Notes: generated by a model from the letters alone, not told the origin. Positions 25,224 through 36,811 are shown, counted from the first letter of the stretch. The stretch is DNA of 64,000 nucleotides from JAXMCI01 sp046349435 (GCA_046349435.1 JAXMCI010000035.1:1-64000); one strand, 5' to 3'. Numbers and translations: made by a program.

Positions 25224-26549
25224 TTACGCCGGGCGGCGCTCCAGCCGGGCGGCATAGAAGCCGTCCAGCCCGCCGCGCTCGCTCCAGTGGCAGGGCAAGG
25301 TGCGCAGGTCGCCCTCCGCGGTCAGCAGCTCGCCGGCGCCGGCCAGCTCGGCGGGATCGACCGGGCGACGGACCAGCGGCGCGCCGCTCGCCAGCAATGC
25401 TGCGATCCGGGCGGGCCCCTCCTCCGGCTGCAGCGAGCAGGTGCAGAAGATCAGCGTGCCGCCCGGCGCCAGGTCCTCGATCGCGGCGGCGAGCAGCCGG
25501 TCCTGCAGCGCCGCCAGCTTGGCGATGTCGGCCGGGCGCTTCAGCCAGGCGATGTCGGGATGGCGGCGCAGCGTGCCGGTGGCGCTGCAGGGGGCGTCGA
25601 GCAGCACCGCGTCGAGCGGTGCGGCCGGCCGCCACCGGGCGGCGTCGGCCTCGACCAGCTCGGCCGCCAGCCCGAGGCGCTGCAGGTTGGCGGCGACCCG
25701 CGCCAGCCGCGGCCCGGAGCGGTCGACCGCGGTGACGGCCGCCCCGGCGGCGGCGAGCTGGGCGGTCTTGCCGCCCGGCGCGGCGCAGAGATCGGCGACC
25801 CGCCGGCCGGCGAGCGGCCCGAGCAGCCGCACGGGCAGCGCGGCGGCAGCGTCCTGCACCCACCAGGCCCCGTCCTCGAACCCCGGCATCGCATCGACCG
25901 CGCCGCCCGCCTCGGCCGGCCGGCGCAGCGTGCCGGTCGGCAGCAGGGCGGCACCGAGCGGTTCCGCCCAGGCGGCCGGATCGCCCTTGACCGAGATGTC
26001 GAGCGGCGGCTCCTCGGCCACCGCGGCGGCGATCGCGGCGGTGGTCGCCTCGCCATAGGCTGCCCGCCAGGACTCCAGCAGCCAGGCCGGCAGGTTGGGC
26101 AGGTCGGCGGTCGCCTCGAGCAGCGCGTCCCGCTCGCGCGCCACCCGGCGCAGCACGGCGTTGACCAGCCCCTTGAAGCCGGCTTCGCCGCCGCGCCCGG
26201 CGGCCAGCCGGACGGTGGTGTCGACCGCCGCATGGGGCGGCACCCGCAGGAACAGCAGCTGGGCCAGCCCGAGCCGCAGCAGGTCCTCGATGCCGGCGGC
26301 GCGGGCCGGCAGCGGCCGCTCCAGGCAGCGCGCCAGCACGGCGTCGATCCGCCCCAGCCGGCGCAGCGTGACCCCGAGCAGCGCCCGCACGAAGCCGCGG
26401 TCGCGCGGCTCGAGATCGGCCAGCCCGCGATGGCCGGCGAGCTGCTCGTCGAGCGGCAGCCGCCGGCGCAGCACCGCCTGCAGCAGCTCGAAGGCGACGG
26501 CGCGCGGCTCCGTCGCGGTGTCGGCCGGGGCTGCGGTCATGCGTGCCAC
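25224..26549 (-). CDS. rsmB: RsmB-like 16S rRNA (cytosine-C5) methyltransferase
   Basis: 441 residues. The N-terminal NusB-like RNA-binding domain (LLQAVLRRRLPLDEQLAGH, GFVRALLGVTLRR, LLRLGLAQLLFLRVPPHAAV) precedes the SAM-binding core (RVADLCAAPGGKTAQLA) and two catalytic cysteines in DAPCSATGTLRRHPDI and IFCTCSLQPEEG. It methylates C967-equivalent in 16S rRNA. ATG 26549 or ATG 26540 can start it; a 79-bp dispersed palindrome begins three bases upstream, so its leader consists of repeat DNA and no ribosome site is visible. Confidence 0.95.
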   Translation of the reverse strand: MARMTAAPADTATEPRAVAFELLQAVLRRRLPLDEQLAGHRGLADLEPRDRGFVRALLGVTLRRLGRIDAVLARCLERPLPARAAGIEDLLRLGLAQLLFLRVPPHAAVDTTVRLAAGRGGEAGFKGLVNAVLRRVARERDALLEATADLPNLPAWLLESWRAAYGEATTAAIAAAVAEEPPLDISVKGDPAAWAEPLGAALLPTGTLRRPAEAGGAVDAMPGFEDGAWWVQDAAAALPVRLLGPLAGRRVADLCAAPGGKTAQLAAAGAAVTAVDRSGPRLARVAANLQRLGLAAELVEADAARWRPAAPLDAVLLDAPCSATGTLRRHPDIAWLKRPADIAKLAALQDRLLAAAIEDLAPGGTLIFCTCSLQPEEGPARIAALLASGAPLVRRPVDPAELAGAGELLTAEGDLRTLPCHWSERGGLDGFYAARLERRPA

Positions 26550-26551
26550 AT

Positions 26552-26630
26552 GTCATCCCGGCGAAAGCCGGGATCCATCTTGCAGCATCGCGATTGTGGG
26601 GCCATGGGTCCCGGCTTTCGCCGGGATGAC
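26552..26630. repeat. Dispersed palindrome, GTCATCCCGGCGAAAGCCGG type
   Basis: The two arms, 26552-26576 and 26606-26630, are inverted copies (GTCATCCCGGC / GCCGGGATGAC). Each arm also folds alone through GGCGAAAGCC-like and GGCTTTCGCC loops. This sequence type is common between genes in alphaproteobacteria. It fills most of the gap between htpX and rsmB. Confidence 0.9.
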
Positions 26631-26665
26631 GATCGGGGCGGGCGGGGCGGGCGCACCCGGGCGGC

Positions 26666-27577
26666 TCAGCCCCAGGGGCCGCGGCTGCTGCTGCCCCAGG
26701 GCCCGCCTTCGGCGGCGGGCGGGCCGGCGACCGGCGCGGTGCCGACATAGCCGGCCATCGCCTGGAGCCGGCGGATGCGCTCGGCCGTGCTCGGATGGGT
26801 GGCGAACAGGCCGGCGATGCCGCCATGCAGCGGGTTGACGATGAAGAGGTGGGCGGTCGCCGGGTTGGCCTCGGCGGCGAAGTTGTGGGTCTGCTGCGCC
26901 CGGCGGTCGATCTTGGCCAGCGCCGAGGCGAGCCAGAGCGGCTGGCCGCAGATCTCGGCGCCGCCGCGGTCGGCGGCGTACTCGCGGCTGCGGCTGATGC
27001 CCATCTGCACCAGCATGGCGGCGATCGGCGCCAGGATCGAGACGAGCAGCACGCCGACCGGCCCGAGCGGGTTCTCGCGGCTGTTGCCGAAGAACAGGCC
27101 GAGATTGGCGATCATGCTGATCGCGCCGGCGACGGTCGCGGTGATCGTCATGGTCAGCGTGTCGCGGTTGCGGACATGCGCCAGCTCGTGGGCGATGACG
27201 CCGGCCGCCTCCTCGGCGGTCAGCGTGCGCAGCAGGCCGGTGGTGGCCGCCACCGCGGCGTGCCGGGGGTTGCGGCCGGTGGCGAAGGCGTTGGGCTGCT
27301 CGCTCTCGATGACGTAGACGCGCGGCATCGGCAGCCCGGCGCGCTCGGCCAGCTGGCGCACGATGCCGTAGAGCTGCGGCGCGCTGCGCTCGTCGGCCTC
27401 GCGGGCGCCGTACATGCGCAGCACCAGCGAATCGGCGTTCCAGTAGGCGAACAGGTTCATGCCCGCCGCCACCAGCAGCGCGATCATCATGCCGCCCTGG
27501 CCGCCGACGAGATAACCGACGGCGACGAACAGGCCGGTAAGCGCGGCGAGCAGCAGGCCGGTGCGGAACAGGTTCAT
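26666..27577 (-). CDS. htpX: HtpX-type membrane zinc protease
   Basis: 303 residues. Two N-terminal helices (FRTGLLLAALTGLFVAVGYLVGG, MMIALLVAAGMNLFAYW), then YVIESEQPNAFATGRNPRHAAVA and the zinc motif HELAH in VIAHELAHVRNRDTL, two further helices and ISRSREYAADRGGAEI with the third zinc ligand. It degrades misfolded inner-membrane proteins in concert with FtsH in characterised bacteria. ATG 27577 is supported by the family start MNLFRTGLLLA. It diverges from the DUF1674 gene and precedes rsmB on the same strand. Confidence 0.96.
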   Translation of the reverse strand: MNLFRTGLLLAALTGLFVAVGYLVGGQGGMMIALLVAAGMNLFAYWNADSLVLRMYGAREADERSAPQLYGIVRQLAERAGLPMPRVYVIESEQPNAFATGRNPRHAAVAATTGLLRTLTAEEAAGVIAHELAHVRNRDTLTMTITATVAGAISMIANLGLFFGNSRENPLGPVGVLLVSILAPIAAMLVQMGISRSREYAADRGGAEICGQPLWLASALAKIDRRAQQTHNFAAEANPATAHLFIVNPLHGGIAGLFATHPSTAERIRRLQAMAGYVGTAPVAGPPAAEGGPWGSSSRGPWG

Positions 27578-27645
27578 GGGACGGCTCGGGGTGGCTCCAA
27601 TCCTCGACGCCGCATAGATGGCCCCGCCGCAGGGTGCGTCAAGGC

Positions 27646-27674
27646 TTGGCACCGGCCGGCCGCCGGGCCATATA
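27646..27674 (+). promoter_or_regulatory. Candidate promoter TTGGCA-N17-CATATA for the DUF1674 gene
   Basis: A -35-like TTGGCA (27646-27651) and a -10-like CATATA (27669-27674) are 17 bp apart in otherwise GC-rich DNA. Transcription would begin at about the ATG at 27681, so the mRNA could be leaderless. No ribosome site is seen. Confidence 0.45.
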
Positions 27675-27680
27675 TTTCGA

Positions 27681-27863
27681 ATGGACAGCGACAAGCCGCC
27701 GCCGCGTCCCGCACCGGATCTGCCGCCTCCGGATCTGTCGCCCGGGGCCGGGCGGCCGGTGCCGGCGGCCCCTGCCCGGCCCGCCGAGATCGGCGGCCGG
27801 ACCGGGCCGGACCCGACCCGCTACGGCGACTGGGAGCTCAACGGCCGCTGCATCGACTTCTGA
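27681..27863 (+). CDS. DUF1674/SDHAF4-like succinate dehydrogenase assembly factor
   Basis: 60 residues. A proline-rich, disordered N-terminus is followed by the conserved C-terminal block EIGGRTGPDPTRYGDWELNG and RCIDF, which defines the DUF1674/SDHAF4 family. In mitochondria SDHAF4 shields the flavinylated SdhA subunit before complex II assembly; alphaproteobacterial members are thought to act alike, by inference. It is transcribed divergently from htpX from a compact AT-rich promoter. No sdh genes are in the window. Confidence 0.92.
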   Translation: MDSDKPPPRPAPDLPPPDLSPGAGRPVPAAPARPAEIGGRTGPDPTRYGDWELNGRCIDF

Positions 27864-27920
27864 GCGGCGGCGGCACGCGCCGGCAAGGTCGTCAGGGGCA
27901 AGTCGTCAGGCGCAAGATCG

Positions 27921-28265
27921 TCAGGCGCCCTGCCGCTCGCCGCGCCCGAGCTCAGTCTCGGCCTGCGACCAGTGCTCGCGCTCGCGGCCCTCGGGGCGTC
28001 CTTCCGTTTCCCAGATCTCGTAGGCGCGCTGCCGGATCGCGTCGTCGACCGGGTTGCGGCCGGCCGTCTCCGGCGAGTCCGCCACGCCCTGCTGCTCGGC
28101 GACGGCGGCGACATCGCCGGCCGGCTCGCCGGGCGCACCCAGCTTGTCGCTCGGCTCCGCCGCGGCGCCGTGGGCAACCGGATTGGCCAGGGGCCGGTCC
28201 TCGAGGGCTGCGGTTGCGGCAGGCCGCGGCGCGGCCGCACCCTGGAGTTGCGACTTGATCGCCAT
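27921..28265 (-). CDS. DUF2934 domain protein
   Basis: 114 residues. The first 75 are Ala/Pro-rich and low complexity. The C-terminal block IRQRAYEIWETEGRPEGREREHWSQAETEL is the DUF2934 motif, a short helical segment widespread in alphaproteobacteria and often linked to general-stress genes; its function is unknown. No membrane helix. ATG 28265 lies 17 bases past the acs terminator hairpin, so transcription may start within the hairpin region or read through. No EcfG-type promoter was seen in front of it. Confidence 0.85.
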   Translation of the reverse strand: MAIKSQLQGAAAPRPAATAALEDRPLANPVAHGAAAEPSDKLGAPGEPAGDVAAVAEQQGVADSPETAGRNPVDDAIRQRAYEIWETEGRPEGREREHWSQAETELGRGERQGA

Positions 28266-28282
28266 GCTCAGTCTCCCGGAAA

Positions 28283-28315
28283 CGACAAAGGCGGCCGGAG
28301 AAAGGCCCGGCCGCC
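28283..28315 (-). terminator. Intrinsic terminator after acs
   Basis: Read on the minus strand, a GGCGGCCG/CGGCCGCC stem (28290-28315) is followed directly by TTTGTCGTTT, the form of a rho-independent terminator. It lies 50 bases beyond the acs stop. Confidence 0.6.
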
Positions 28316-28333
28316 ATCGTCGCTAACCGATCA

Positions 28334-28359
28334 GGCGGCGCCGGGTTCCCGGCGCCGCC
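28334..28359. repeat. Perfect 12-bp inverted repeat next to the acs stop
   Basis: GGCGGCGCCGGG and its complement are separated by TT only. It lies six bases after the acs stop and has no T-run; it could protect the 3' end of the mRNA or act together with the terminator at 28283. Confidence 0.7.
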
Positions 28360-28364
28360 GCAGC

Positions 28365-30302
<1,938 letters not shown>

Positions 30303-30451
30303 CTCGGACGCTTCCTCGGGTCGGTTCTGGATGACGGTCGGAGCCGGCTGGCCCGGATTATCGCCGGATTATCGACAGAAGCGGCGGGGGGACAAGCCGC
30401 CCGCGGCGGCGTCGTGCGGCCGCGGGCGGTCGGGCCGTCCGGCCCGGGCGC

Positions 30452-31864
30452 TCAGGCGCGCCGCGCCTCCAGCGACCACCAGTCGACGCGGCGGGTGAGC
30501 AGCATGATGGCGGCCAGCATCACGAACAGGCCGAGCGTGCCGGCGAGCAGCGCGTAGTCCTCCAGCCCGAGCAGCACGAAGACATAGCCGTGCACCACTG
30601 CCAGCTCGCCGGCGATCAGCCAGCCGGCGCGCCGCCGCACGGTGGCGCCGAGATAGAGGGCCACCATGGCGATGGTGGCGAGCGCGGCGGCGAGATAGGC
30701 CCAGGCGAAGCCGACATGCTCGGCCAGCGACAGCAGCAGCAGGTAGAACAGGCAGAGCGCCGCGCCGATCAGCACGTACTGCACGAAATGGGCACGGCCG
30801 CCCTGCAGCACGCCGATCAGGAAGACGGCGCCGAGCGTGAGCCCGATCACCAGCACGCCGTATTTGGTGACGCGGTCGATCTGCTGGTAGCCGTCGCCGG
30901 GCAGCACCAGCCGGACCCCGACCGCGCCGCTGTCGATGCGCGGGAAGTCGATCTCGTCGGAGACCCAGCCCTGCGGATAGGCGCGGGCCAGCGCCGACAC
31001 CGTCCACCGCGCGGCGAAGCCGTCCGGCCCGACCGTGCGCTCGGCCGGCAGGAAGCCGCCGACGAAGTCGGGATGCGGCCAGCTCGAGCGCATCGCGATG
31101 CTCGTCTCGCCGCCCATCGGCAGCACCGTCAGCTCGCGCACCCCGTCGAGCGACAGCTCGGCGGTCACCGCATGGGCCGCCGGGCCGGCATCGCCGAGCC
31201 GGCCATGGACGCCCACCGGGAAGAGCGCGCCCTTGGGCGTGCCCGGCAGCAGCCGCAGCGGCCGGTCGTCGAGCGTGACGGCGAGCGCCCGCACGCCGCG
31301 GCTGTCGCCGAAGCCGAGCACCAGGCTGGCCTCGTCCCACAGCACGGCCGTGGCGGGCACGCCGCGGGCGGCGAGGTCGGCCGCCTCGAAGCGGGCGGCG
31401 AGCCGGATCCGGCTGCCGTAGAGCAGCACGTCGTAGATACTCTTGCGCCGCAGCTCGGGCAGGATCTCGGCCGTCACCTCCAGCCGCTCGGGCAGCAGGT
31501 GCAGGAAGCGGATCTCCCCCGCCGCCTGGCCCGGCGCCGCCGGCAACCGGTAGGGCAGCAGCAGCACCGGGCCGCCCAGAGCCTGCTCGCCGCCCCATTG
31601 CGCGGCAAGGTCGTCCTCGACCTCGTGCAGGCGGCCGGCGCGCTCGCCGACCAGCTCGTCGATCATCATCAGCGGGATCAGCAGCAGCCCGCCGAGCAGG
31701 GCCAGCAGCACGACGCGGATCACCACGCCGAGCCCCGCCCAGGGCGGGCGCGGCGCGGACAGCGGCTGGGCCAGCGGCTCGGCCACGGGCTCGGGCGGCG
31801 GCTCGGCAGCGGGCTCGGCGGCGGTCTCGGCGGCGGTCTCGGACGGCGCTTCGGATTCGGACAT
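30452..31864 (-). CDS. creD: CreD-family inner-membrane protein
   Basis: 470 residues. An acidic, repeat-like N-terminus (SETAAETAAEPAAEPPPEPVAEPLAQPL) precedes helix 1 (VVLLALLGGLLLIPLMMI), a large periplasmic domain with EVEDDLAAQWGGEQALGGPVLLLPY, and five C-terminal helices beginning at KYGVLVIGLTLGAVFLIGVLQG. This is the CreD/Cet plan; E. coli CreD is about 450 residues. It is an envelope-integrity protein of unclear mechanism, under CreBC control in enterobacteria; no creBC lies here. It diverges from the cyclase at 31960. Confidence 0.92.
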   Translation of the reverse strand: MSESEAPSETAAETAAEPAAEPPPEPVAEPLAQPLSAPRPPWAGLGVVIRVVLLALLGGLLLIPLMMIDELVGERAGRLHEVEDDLAAQWGGEQALGGPVLLLPYRLPAAPGQAAGEIRFLHLLPERLEVTAEILPELRRKSIYDVLLYGSRIRLAARFEAADLAARGVPATAVLWDEASLVLGFGDSRGVRALAVTLDDRPLRLLPGTPKGALFPVGVHGRLGDAGPAAHAVTAELSLDGVRELTVLPMGGETSIAMRSSWPHPDFVGGFLPAERTVGPDGFAARWTVSALARAYPQGWVSDEIDFPRIDSGAVGVRLVLPGDGYQQIDRVTKYGVLVIGLTLGAVFLIGVLQGGRAHFVQYVLIGAALCLFYLLLLSLAEHVGFAWAYLAAALATIAMVALYLGATVRRRAGWLIAGELAVVHGYVFVLLGLEDYALLAGTLGLFVMLAAIMLLTRRVDWWSLEARRA

Positions 31865-31959
31865 CGAGGCAACTCCCCTTGGGTTCGGACGTTGCCAGCC
31901 AAGCGGAGCAAGGCGCCGCCGCCGTGGCGGCCCCTGGGCATTTCGGCGACACTCGCGTG

Positions 31960-33195
31960 ATGAAATCGGAGCAAGGCGGCGGCGAAGCCGTGGCGGAGGA
32001 GCCGCTCGGCACCATCGAATGGACCATCGCGGCGGGGCTGGCCGGCGGCGACGAGCAGGCGCTGCTGGCCGGATTCTGCGCGCGCATGGTGGCGCTCGGC
32101 CTGCCGCTGCGGCGCGCCTCGCTCGCCGCCAACCTGCTGCACCCCATCTACGGATCGCGCAGCCTGCGCTGGCGCAGCAGCGGGGTCGAGCAGTTCAGCT
32201 TCGAGCGGCCCGGCACCGGCCGCGACGAGGAGGAATGGCAGCAGAGCCCGTTCCGCCACATGCTGGAGACGGAGCAGCACAGCCTGCGGCGCCGCCTCGA
32301 CCCCGGCGATCGCCCGGGCGAGTTCCGGCTGCTCGACCAGCTCCGCGCCGAGGGCGCCACCGACTATTTCGCGATGATCGTGCGGATGGGCGGCGGCATG
32401 ACGCTGGGCGAGGTCCAGGGCATGGCCTCCTCCTGGGCGGCCGACCGGCCGGGCGGCTTCCGCGACGACGAGATCGAGCTGCTCCGGCGCACCGTGCCGG
32501 CGCTCGCCTTCGCCTGGAACGCCATCGCCTCGGTGGCCACGACGCGCACGCTGCTGCGCACCTATCTCGGCCGCGGCGCCGCCGAGCGGGTGCTGGCCGG
32601 CAATGTCGAGCGCGGCCGCGCCGAGACCATCCGGGCGGTGATCTGGTACAGCGACCTCTCCGACTTCACCCGCACCGCCGACCGGCTGCCGCGCGACCAG
32701 CTGCTCGCCTTCCTCAACGACTATGCCGGCTGCCTGGTCGAGGTGCTGGCCGAGCATGGCGGCGAGGTGCTGAAGTTCGTCGGCGACGGCATGCTGGCGA
32801 TCTTCCCGGCGGCGCCCGACGGCGCCGCCTGCGAGCGGGCGCTCGACGCCGCGCTGGCCGCCGAGGCGGCGGTGGCGACGCTCAACGAGCGGCGCGCCGC
32901 CGCCGGCCTGGCGCTGACCGACTTCCACCTCGCGCTGCATCTCGGCGAGGTGCTGTTCGGCAATTTCGGCAGCCGCGAGCGGCTCGACTTCACCGTGCTC
33001 GGCCCGGCGGTCAACGAGGTGGCGCGGATCGAGGCGCTGTGCCGCTCGCTCGACCAGCGGGTCATCGTCTCGCAGGCCTTCGCCGCCGCCGCGGGAGAGC
33101 GGCGCGGCGGCCTGCTGTCGCTCGGCCGCTATGCGCTGCGCGGCGTGGCGCGGCCGGAGGAGCTCTTCACCATCGATCGCAGCGCGGCCGGGTAG
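31960..33195 (+). CDS. Class III adenylate/guanylate cyclase, soluble
   Basis: 411 residues. Residues 1-200 form an N-terminal region of helices and a possible sensory domain (WTIAAGLAGGDEQALLAGFCARMVALGLPL...), without a membrane span. Residues 210-400 are a cyclase catalytic domain with both metal aspartates (WYSDLSDFT, KFVGDGMLAIF) and the canonical VNEVARIE (Asn and Arg), so catalysis is expected. ATG 31960 fits a 95-base intergenic region with creD; upstream in-frame residues are low complexity. It is followed by a membrane protein 80 bases later on the same strand; no functional link is known. Confidence 0.9.
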   Translation: MKSEQGGGEAVAEEPLGTIEWTIAAGLAGGDEQALLAGFCARMVALGLPLRRASLAANLLHPIYGSRSLRWRSSGVEQFSFERPGTGRDEEEWQQSPFRHMLETEQHSLRRRLDPGDRPGEFRLLDQLRAEGATDYFAMIVRMGGGMTLGEVQGMASSWAADRPGGFRDDEIELLRRTVPALAFAWNAIASVATTRTLLRTYLGRGAAERVLAGNVERGRAETIRAVIWYSDLSDFTRTADRLPRDQLLAFLNDYAGCLVEVLAEHGGEVLKFVGDGMLAIFPAAPDGAACERALDAALAAEAAVATLNERRAAAGLALTDFHLALHLGEVLFGNFGSRERLDFTVLGPAVNEVARIEALCRSLDQRVIVSQAFAAAAGERRGGLLSLGRYALRGVARPEELFTIDRSAAG

Positions 33196-33275
33196 GCTCT
33201 TCGGAACCCGCAACTCGAGGGCGTGTTGCAGAGCCGGAAACGGGTGTCGATGGGACCGCCCGGAGGAGCCTTGCC

Positions 33276-34250
33276 ATGGCCTATGAGACGACGCGGGGGC
33301 CGCGCGCCCCGAACCTCGCCCCGACCGATCCGGTGCTGGCGCCGGATGTGGAATCGCTTCCCAATCCATTCGCCCGGATCTCCTGGGGCGGGATCTTCGC
33401 CGGCGTCTTCATCGTGCTGGCGCTGCAGGTGCTGCTCAACATGATCGGGGTCGGCATCGGGCTCAGCACGGTCGAGCCGATGACCGGCGACACGCCGAGC
33501 GCCACGGCGATGACGGTCGGCGCCGGCCTCTGGTTCGTGGTCAGCAGCTGGATCGCGCTGGTCGCCGGCGGCTATGTCGCGAGCCGGCTGGCCGGCAGCT
33601 ATCACCGGCAGGACGCGCTGCTGCACGGCCTGGTCACCTGGGGCTTCACCCTGGTGCTGATCGTGGTGCTGGCGGCCGGCGCGGTCGGCGGCGCGGTGCG
33701 CGCCGCCTCGGGCATGATCGGCGGCGCCGCCCGGGTCGCCGGCCAGGCGGCCGGCGCGGCGGCGCCGCAGCTCGCCCAGAATGCGGGCCAGCAGAATGCG
33801 GGTCAGCAGAATGCCGGCCAGCCTGGCGGCAGCGCGGCGGGCGGTCCCGATCTGCGCGGCCTGATCGCCGGCGCGATCGAGCCGGCCGATCCGGCCCGGA
33901 TGACGCCGGAGCAGCAGGATGCGGCGATCGTCCGCGAGACGACGCAGCTGATCGCCAATCCCGACCCCACCGGGGTCAACCGCGACCGGCTGACCCAGCT
34001 GATCGCGGCCCGCACCGGCCTCAGCCCGCAGGAGGCGGCGGCGCGGCTGCAGGATGTCGAGAAGCGCGGCCGGGAGGCGGTCGACCAGGCGCGGCAGACC
34101 GCCCGGGAGGCGGCCGACGCGGCGGCGCGGGCCGGCACCCAGGCGGCGCTGTGGGGCGCGGTCGCGCTGGTGCTGGGCGCCATCGCGGCCGCCGTCGGCG
34201 GCCTGGTCGGGCGACATCACGCGCTGGCCTGGCGCCGCCTGCCCGGCTGA
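33276..34250 (+). CDS. Multi-helix membrane protein with a long cytoplasmic or periplasmic loop
   Basis: 324 residues starting at ATG 33276 after CGGAGGAG. Helices: about 38-60 (WGGIFAGVFIVLALQVLLNMIGV), 86-105, 117-140, and a final one near 295-312. The block RISWGGIFAGVFIVLALQVLL and GVGIGLSTVEP is typical of a conserved alphaproteobacterial membrane family without a known function. Between helices 3 and 4 lies a polar region of 150 residues with three exact NAGQQ-type repeats and a helical, charged stretch (EKRGREAVDQARQTAREAADAAARAG) that could form a coiled coil. It follows the cyclase gene. Confidence 0.8.
   Translation: MAYETTRGPRAPNLAPTDPVLAPDVESLPNPFARISWGGIFAGVFIVLALQVLLNMIGVGIGLSTVEPMTGDTPSATAMTVGAGLWFVVSSWIALVAGGYVASRLAGSYHRQDALLHGLVTWGFTLVLIVVLAAGAVGGAVRAASGMIGGAARVAGQAAGAAAPQLAQNAGQQNAGQQNAGQPGGSAAGGPDLRGLIAGAIEPADPARMTPEQQDAAIVRETTQLIANPDPTGVNRDRLTQLIAARTGLSPQEAAARLQDVEKRGREAVDQARQTAREAADAAARAGTQAALWGAVALVLGAIAAAVGGLVGRHHALAWRRLPG
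33777..33821 (+). repeat. Three tandem 15-bp units inside the membrane-protein gene
   Basis: The unit CAGAATGCGGGCCAG occurs three times head to tail with two substitutions, coding QNAGQ three times. Being 15 bp, copy-number changes keep the frame. Confidence 0.9.
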
Positions 34251-34279
34251 GGGCCGCCGCAGGGTCTCGGGGGTAGGGC

Positions 34280-34927
34280 TCAGGGGCCGGGCGGCATCCG
34301 CCCGGCCCTCACCCTGACCGGGCCGGGCAGCGCCTGCTCGGCCGCCTGCTGCAGCCGGCCCATGTTGCGGCGCAGGAACCAGAGCCCGGCCAGCACGAGA
34401 GCGCCGGCGAGCGCCAGGGCCACCCAGCCGAGCGGCCCGGCGATGCGGCCGATGGCATGGCCCAGGAAGTAGCCGCCGCAGCCATAGAGCACCGCCCAGC
34501 AGGTCCCGCCGGCGGCGTTGCAGAGCAGGAAGCGCGACCAGCGCATGCAGCTCGCCCCGGCGAGCAGGGCGGCGAAGGTGCGCAGCAGCGCGACGAAGCG
34601 GCCGAAGAAGACGATGCTGCCGCCCCGCCGCAGGAAGAGATACTGGCCGAGCTTGATCCTGGCCTGGTCGAGCCCGACCCACGGGCCGAAGCGCAGCAGC
34701 AGGCGCAGCCCGGCCTCGCGCCCGATCCAGTAGCCGGCATTGTCGCCCAGGATGGCCCCGGCAGCGGCCGCCGCGACGACGAGCGGCAGAGCGAGATCGT
34801 GGGTGGTGCCGGCATAGATCGCGGCGGCGATCAGCGCCGACTCGCCGGGCAGCGGCAGGCCCATGCTCTCCAGCGCGATCACGCCGAAGACCGCCCAGTA
34901 GCCGTAGGTGGCGAGGAGGTCGTGCAT
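34280..34927 (-). CDS. DedA-family membrane protein
   Basis: 215 residues. The DedA/VTT signature is clear: FGVIALESMGLPLPGESALIAAAIYAGT at the start, GDNAGYWIGREAGLRLLLRFG, and the FFGRFVALLRTFAALLAGASCM loop with conserved Arg residues, followed by two C-terminal helices. DedA proteins are inner-membrane transporters or scramblases tied to undecaprenyl-phosphate and lipid movement, and to pH or envelope-stress tolerance. ATG 34927 has no strong ribosome site. It lies nine bases from the toxin remnant on the same strand. Confidence 0.92.
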   Translation of the reverse strand: MHDLLATYGYWAVFGVIALESMGLPLPGESALIAAAIYAGTTHDLALPLVVAAAAAGAILGDNAGYWIGREAGLRLLLRFGPWVGLDQARIKLGQYLFLRRGGSIVFFGRFVALLRTFAALLAGASCMRWSRFLLCNAAGGTCWAVLYGCGGYFLGHAIGRIAGPLGWVALALAGALVLAGLWFLRRNMGRLQQAAEQALPGPVRVRAGRMPPGP

Positions 34928-34935
34928 GGAACGCG

Positions 34936-35164
34936 TCAGTCGCGGCGGCGGCCATGCCGCACGCGCAGGATGATCACGCGATCATCGGCAATCCGATAGC
35001 TTACGACATAGGGCCAGATCGCCACCAGCTCGCGCCGGTTGCGCCCGCGGGGACGGCCCCGATAGGGAAAGCTGGCCAGGGAATCGGCAGCCTCGACCAA
35101 GGCGCTAGGCTCTGATCGCGGCCAGGTCGCCGACCGCGGCCGCGGACCAGGCTACTTGCCCCAA
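34936..35164 (-). pseudogene. RelE/ParE toxin remnant with internal deletion
   Basis: From TTG 35164 the minus strand reads 19 codons of a ParE N-terminus (LGQVAWSAAAVGDLAAIRA) and meets a TAG at 35105-35107. In another frame the C-terminal half follows immediately: ALVEAADSLASFPYRGRPRG, then RELVAIWPYVVSYRI and DDRVIILRVRHGRR, ending at the TGA 34936-34938. The helix-loop of about 25 residues normally between these parts is missing, so a deletion changed the frame. The ends overlap the antitoxin stop as in an intact operon. The toxin must be inactive. Confidence 0.8.
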
Positions 35165-35337
35165 CGGGGCGGCGGCAGCTCGGCGTCCGTTCCCCAGGAG
35201 AGCAGCCAGCGCCGGACCGCATCGTGATCGACCAGCCGGCCGGCGGCAATGTCGGCCTCGGCCTCCGCCCAGGCCTTCTCCTCGGCCGCCTCGTCCGGCT
35301 CGAACAACATGCCGGGCTGGTTCGTCGCACTGGGCAT
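35152..35337 (-). CDS. Antitoxin of a RelE/ParE-type module
   Basis: 61 residues: MPSATNQPGMLFEPDEAAEEK, then AWAEAEADIAAGRLVDHDAV and RRWLLSWGTDAELPPPR. The AEADIAAGR-V-HD-V-RWLLSWGT pattern is the compact antitoxin commonly paired with ParE-like toxins in alphaproteobacteria. Its stop overlaps the start of the toxin remnant at 35164, so the pair once was coupled. With the toxin broken the antitoxin is an orphan, possibly kept for autoregulation or protection against related toxins, or simply decaying. It lies 41 bases from the leuC stop on the same strand. Confidence 0.8.
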   Translation of the reverse strand: MPSATNQPGMLFEPDEAAEEKAWAEAEADIAAGRLVDHDAVRRWLLSWGTDAELPPPRWGK

Positions 35338-35378
35338 GGGCTCAATATAGCATCGAGCCCGCCGCTTCGCACCCCGGC

Positions 35379-36788
<1,410 letters not shown>

Positions 36789-36811
36789 GGCCTTGCCCCG
36801 GCGCTCCGGCC

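Noticed and set aside
26552..26630. Rho-independent terminator for htpX
   Set aside because: No T-run, and the two-armed structure matches a dispersed repeat, though it may still affect mRNA ends.
35001..35372. A 123-codon minus-strand frame covering the antitoxin
   Set aside because: It is in a different frame from the antitoxin and has no family resemblance.
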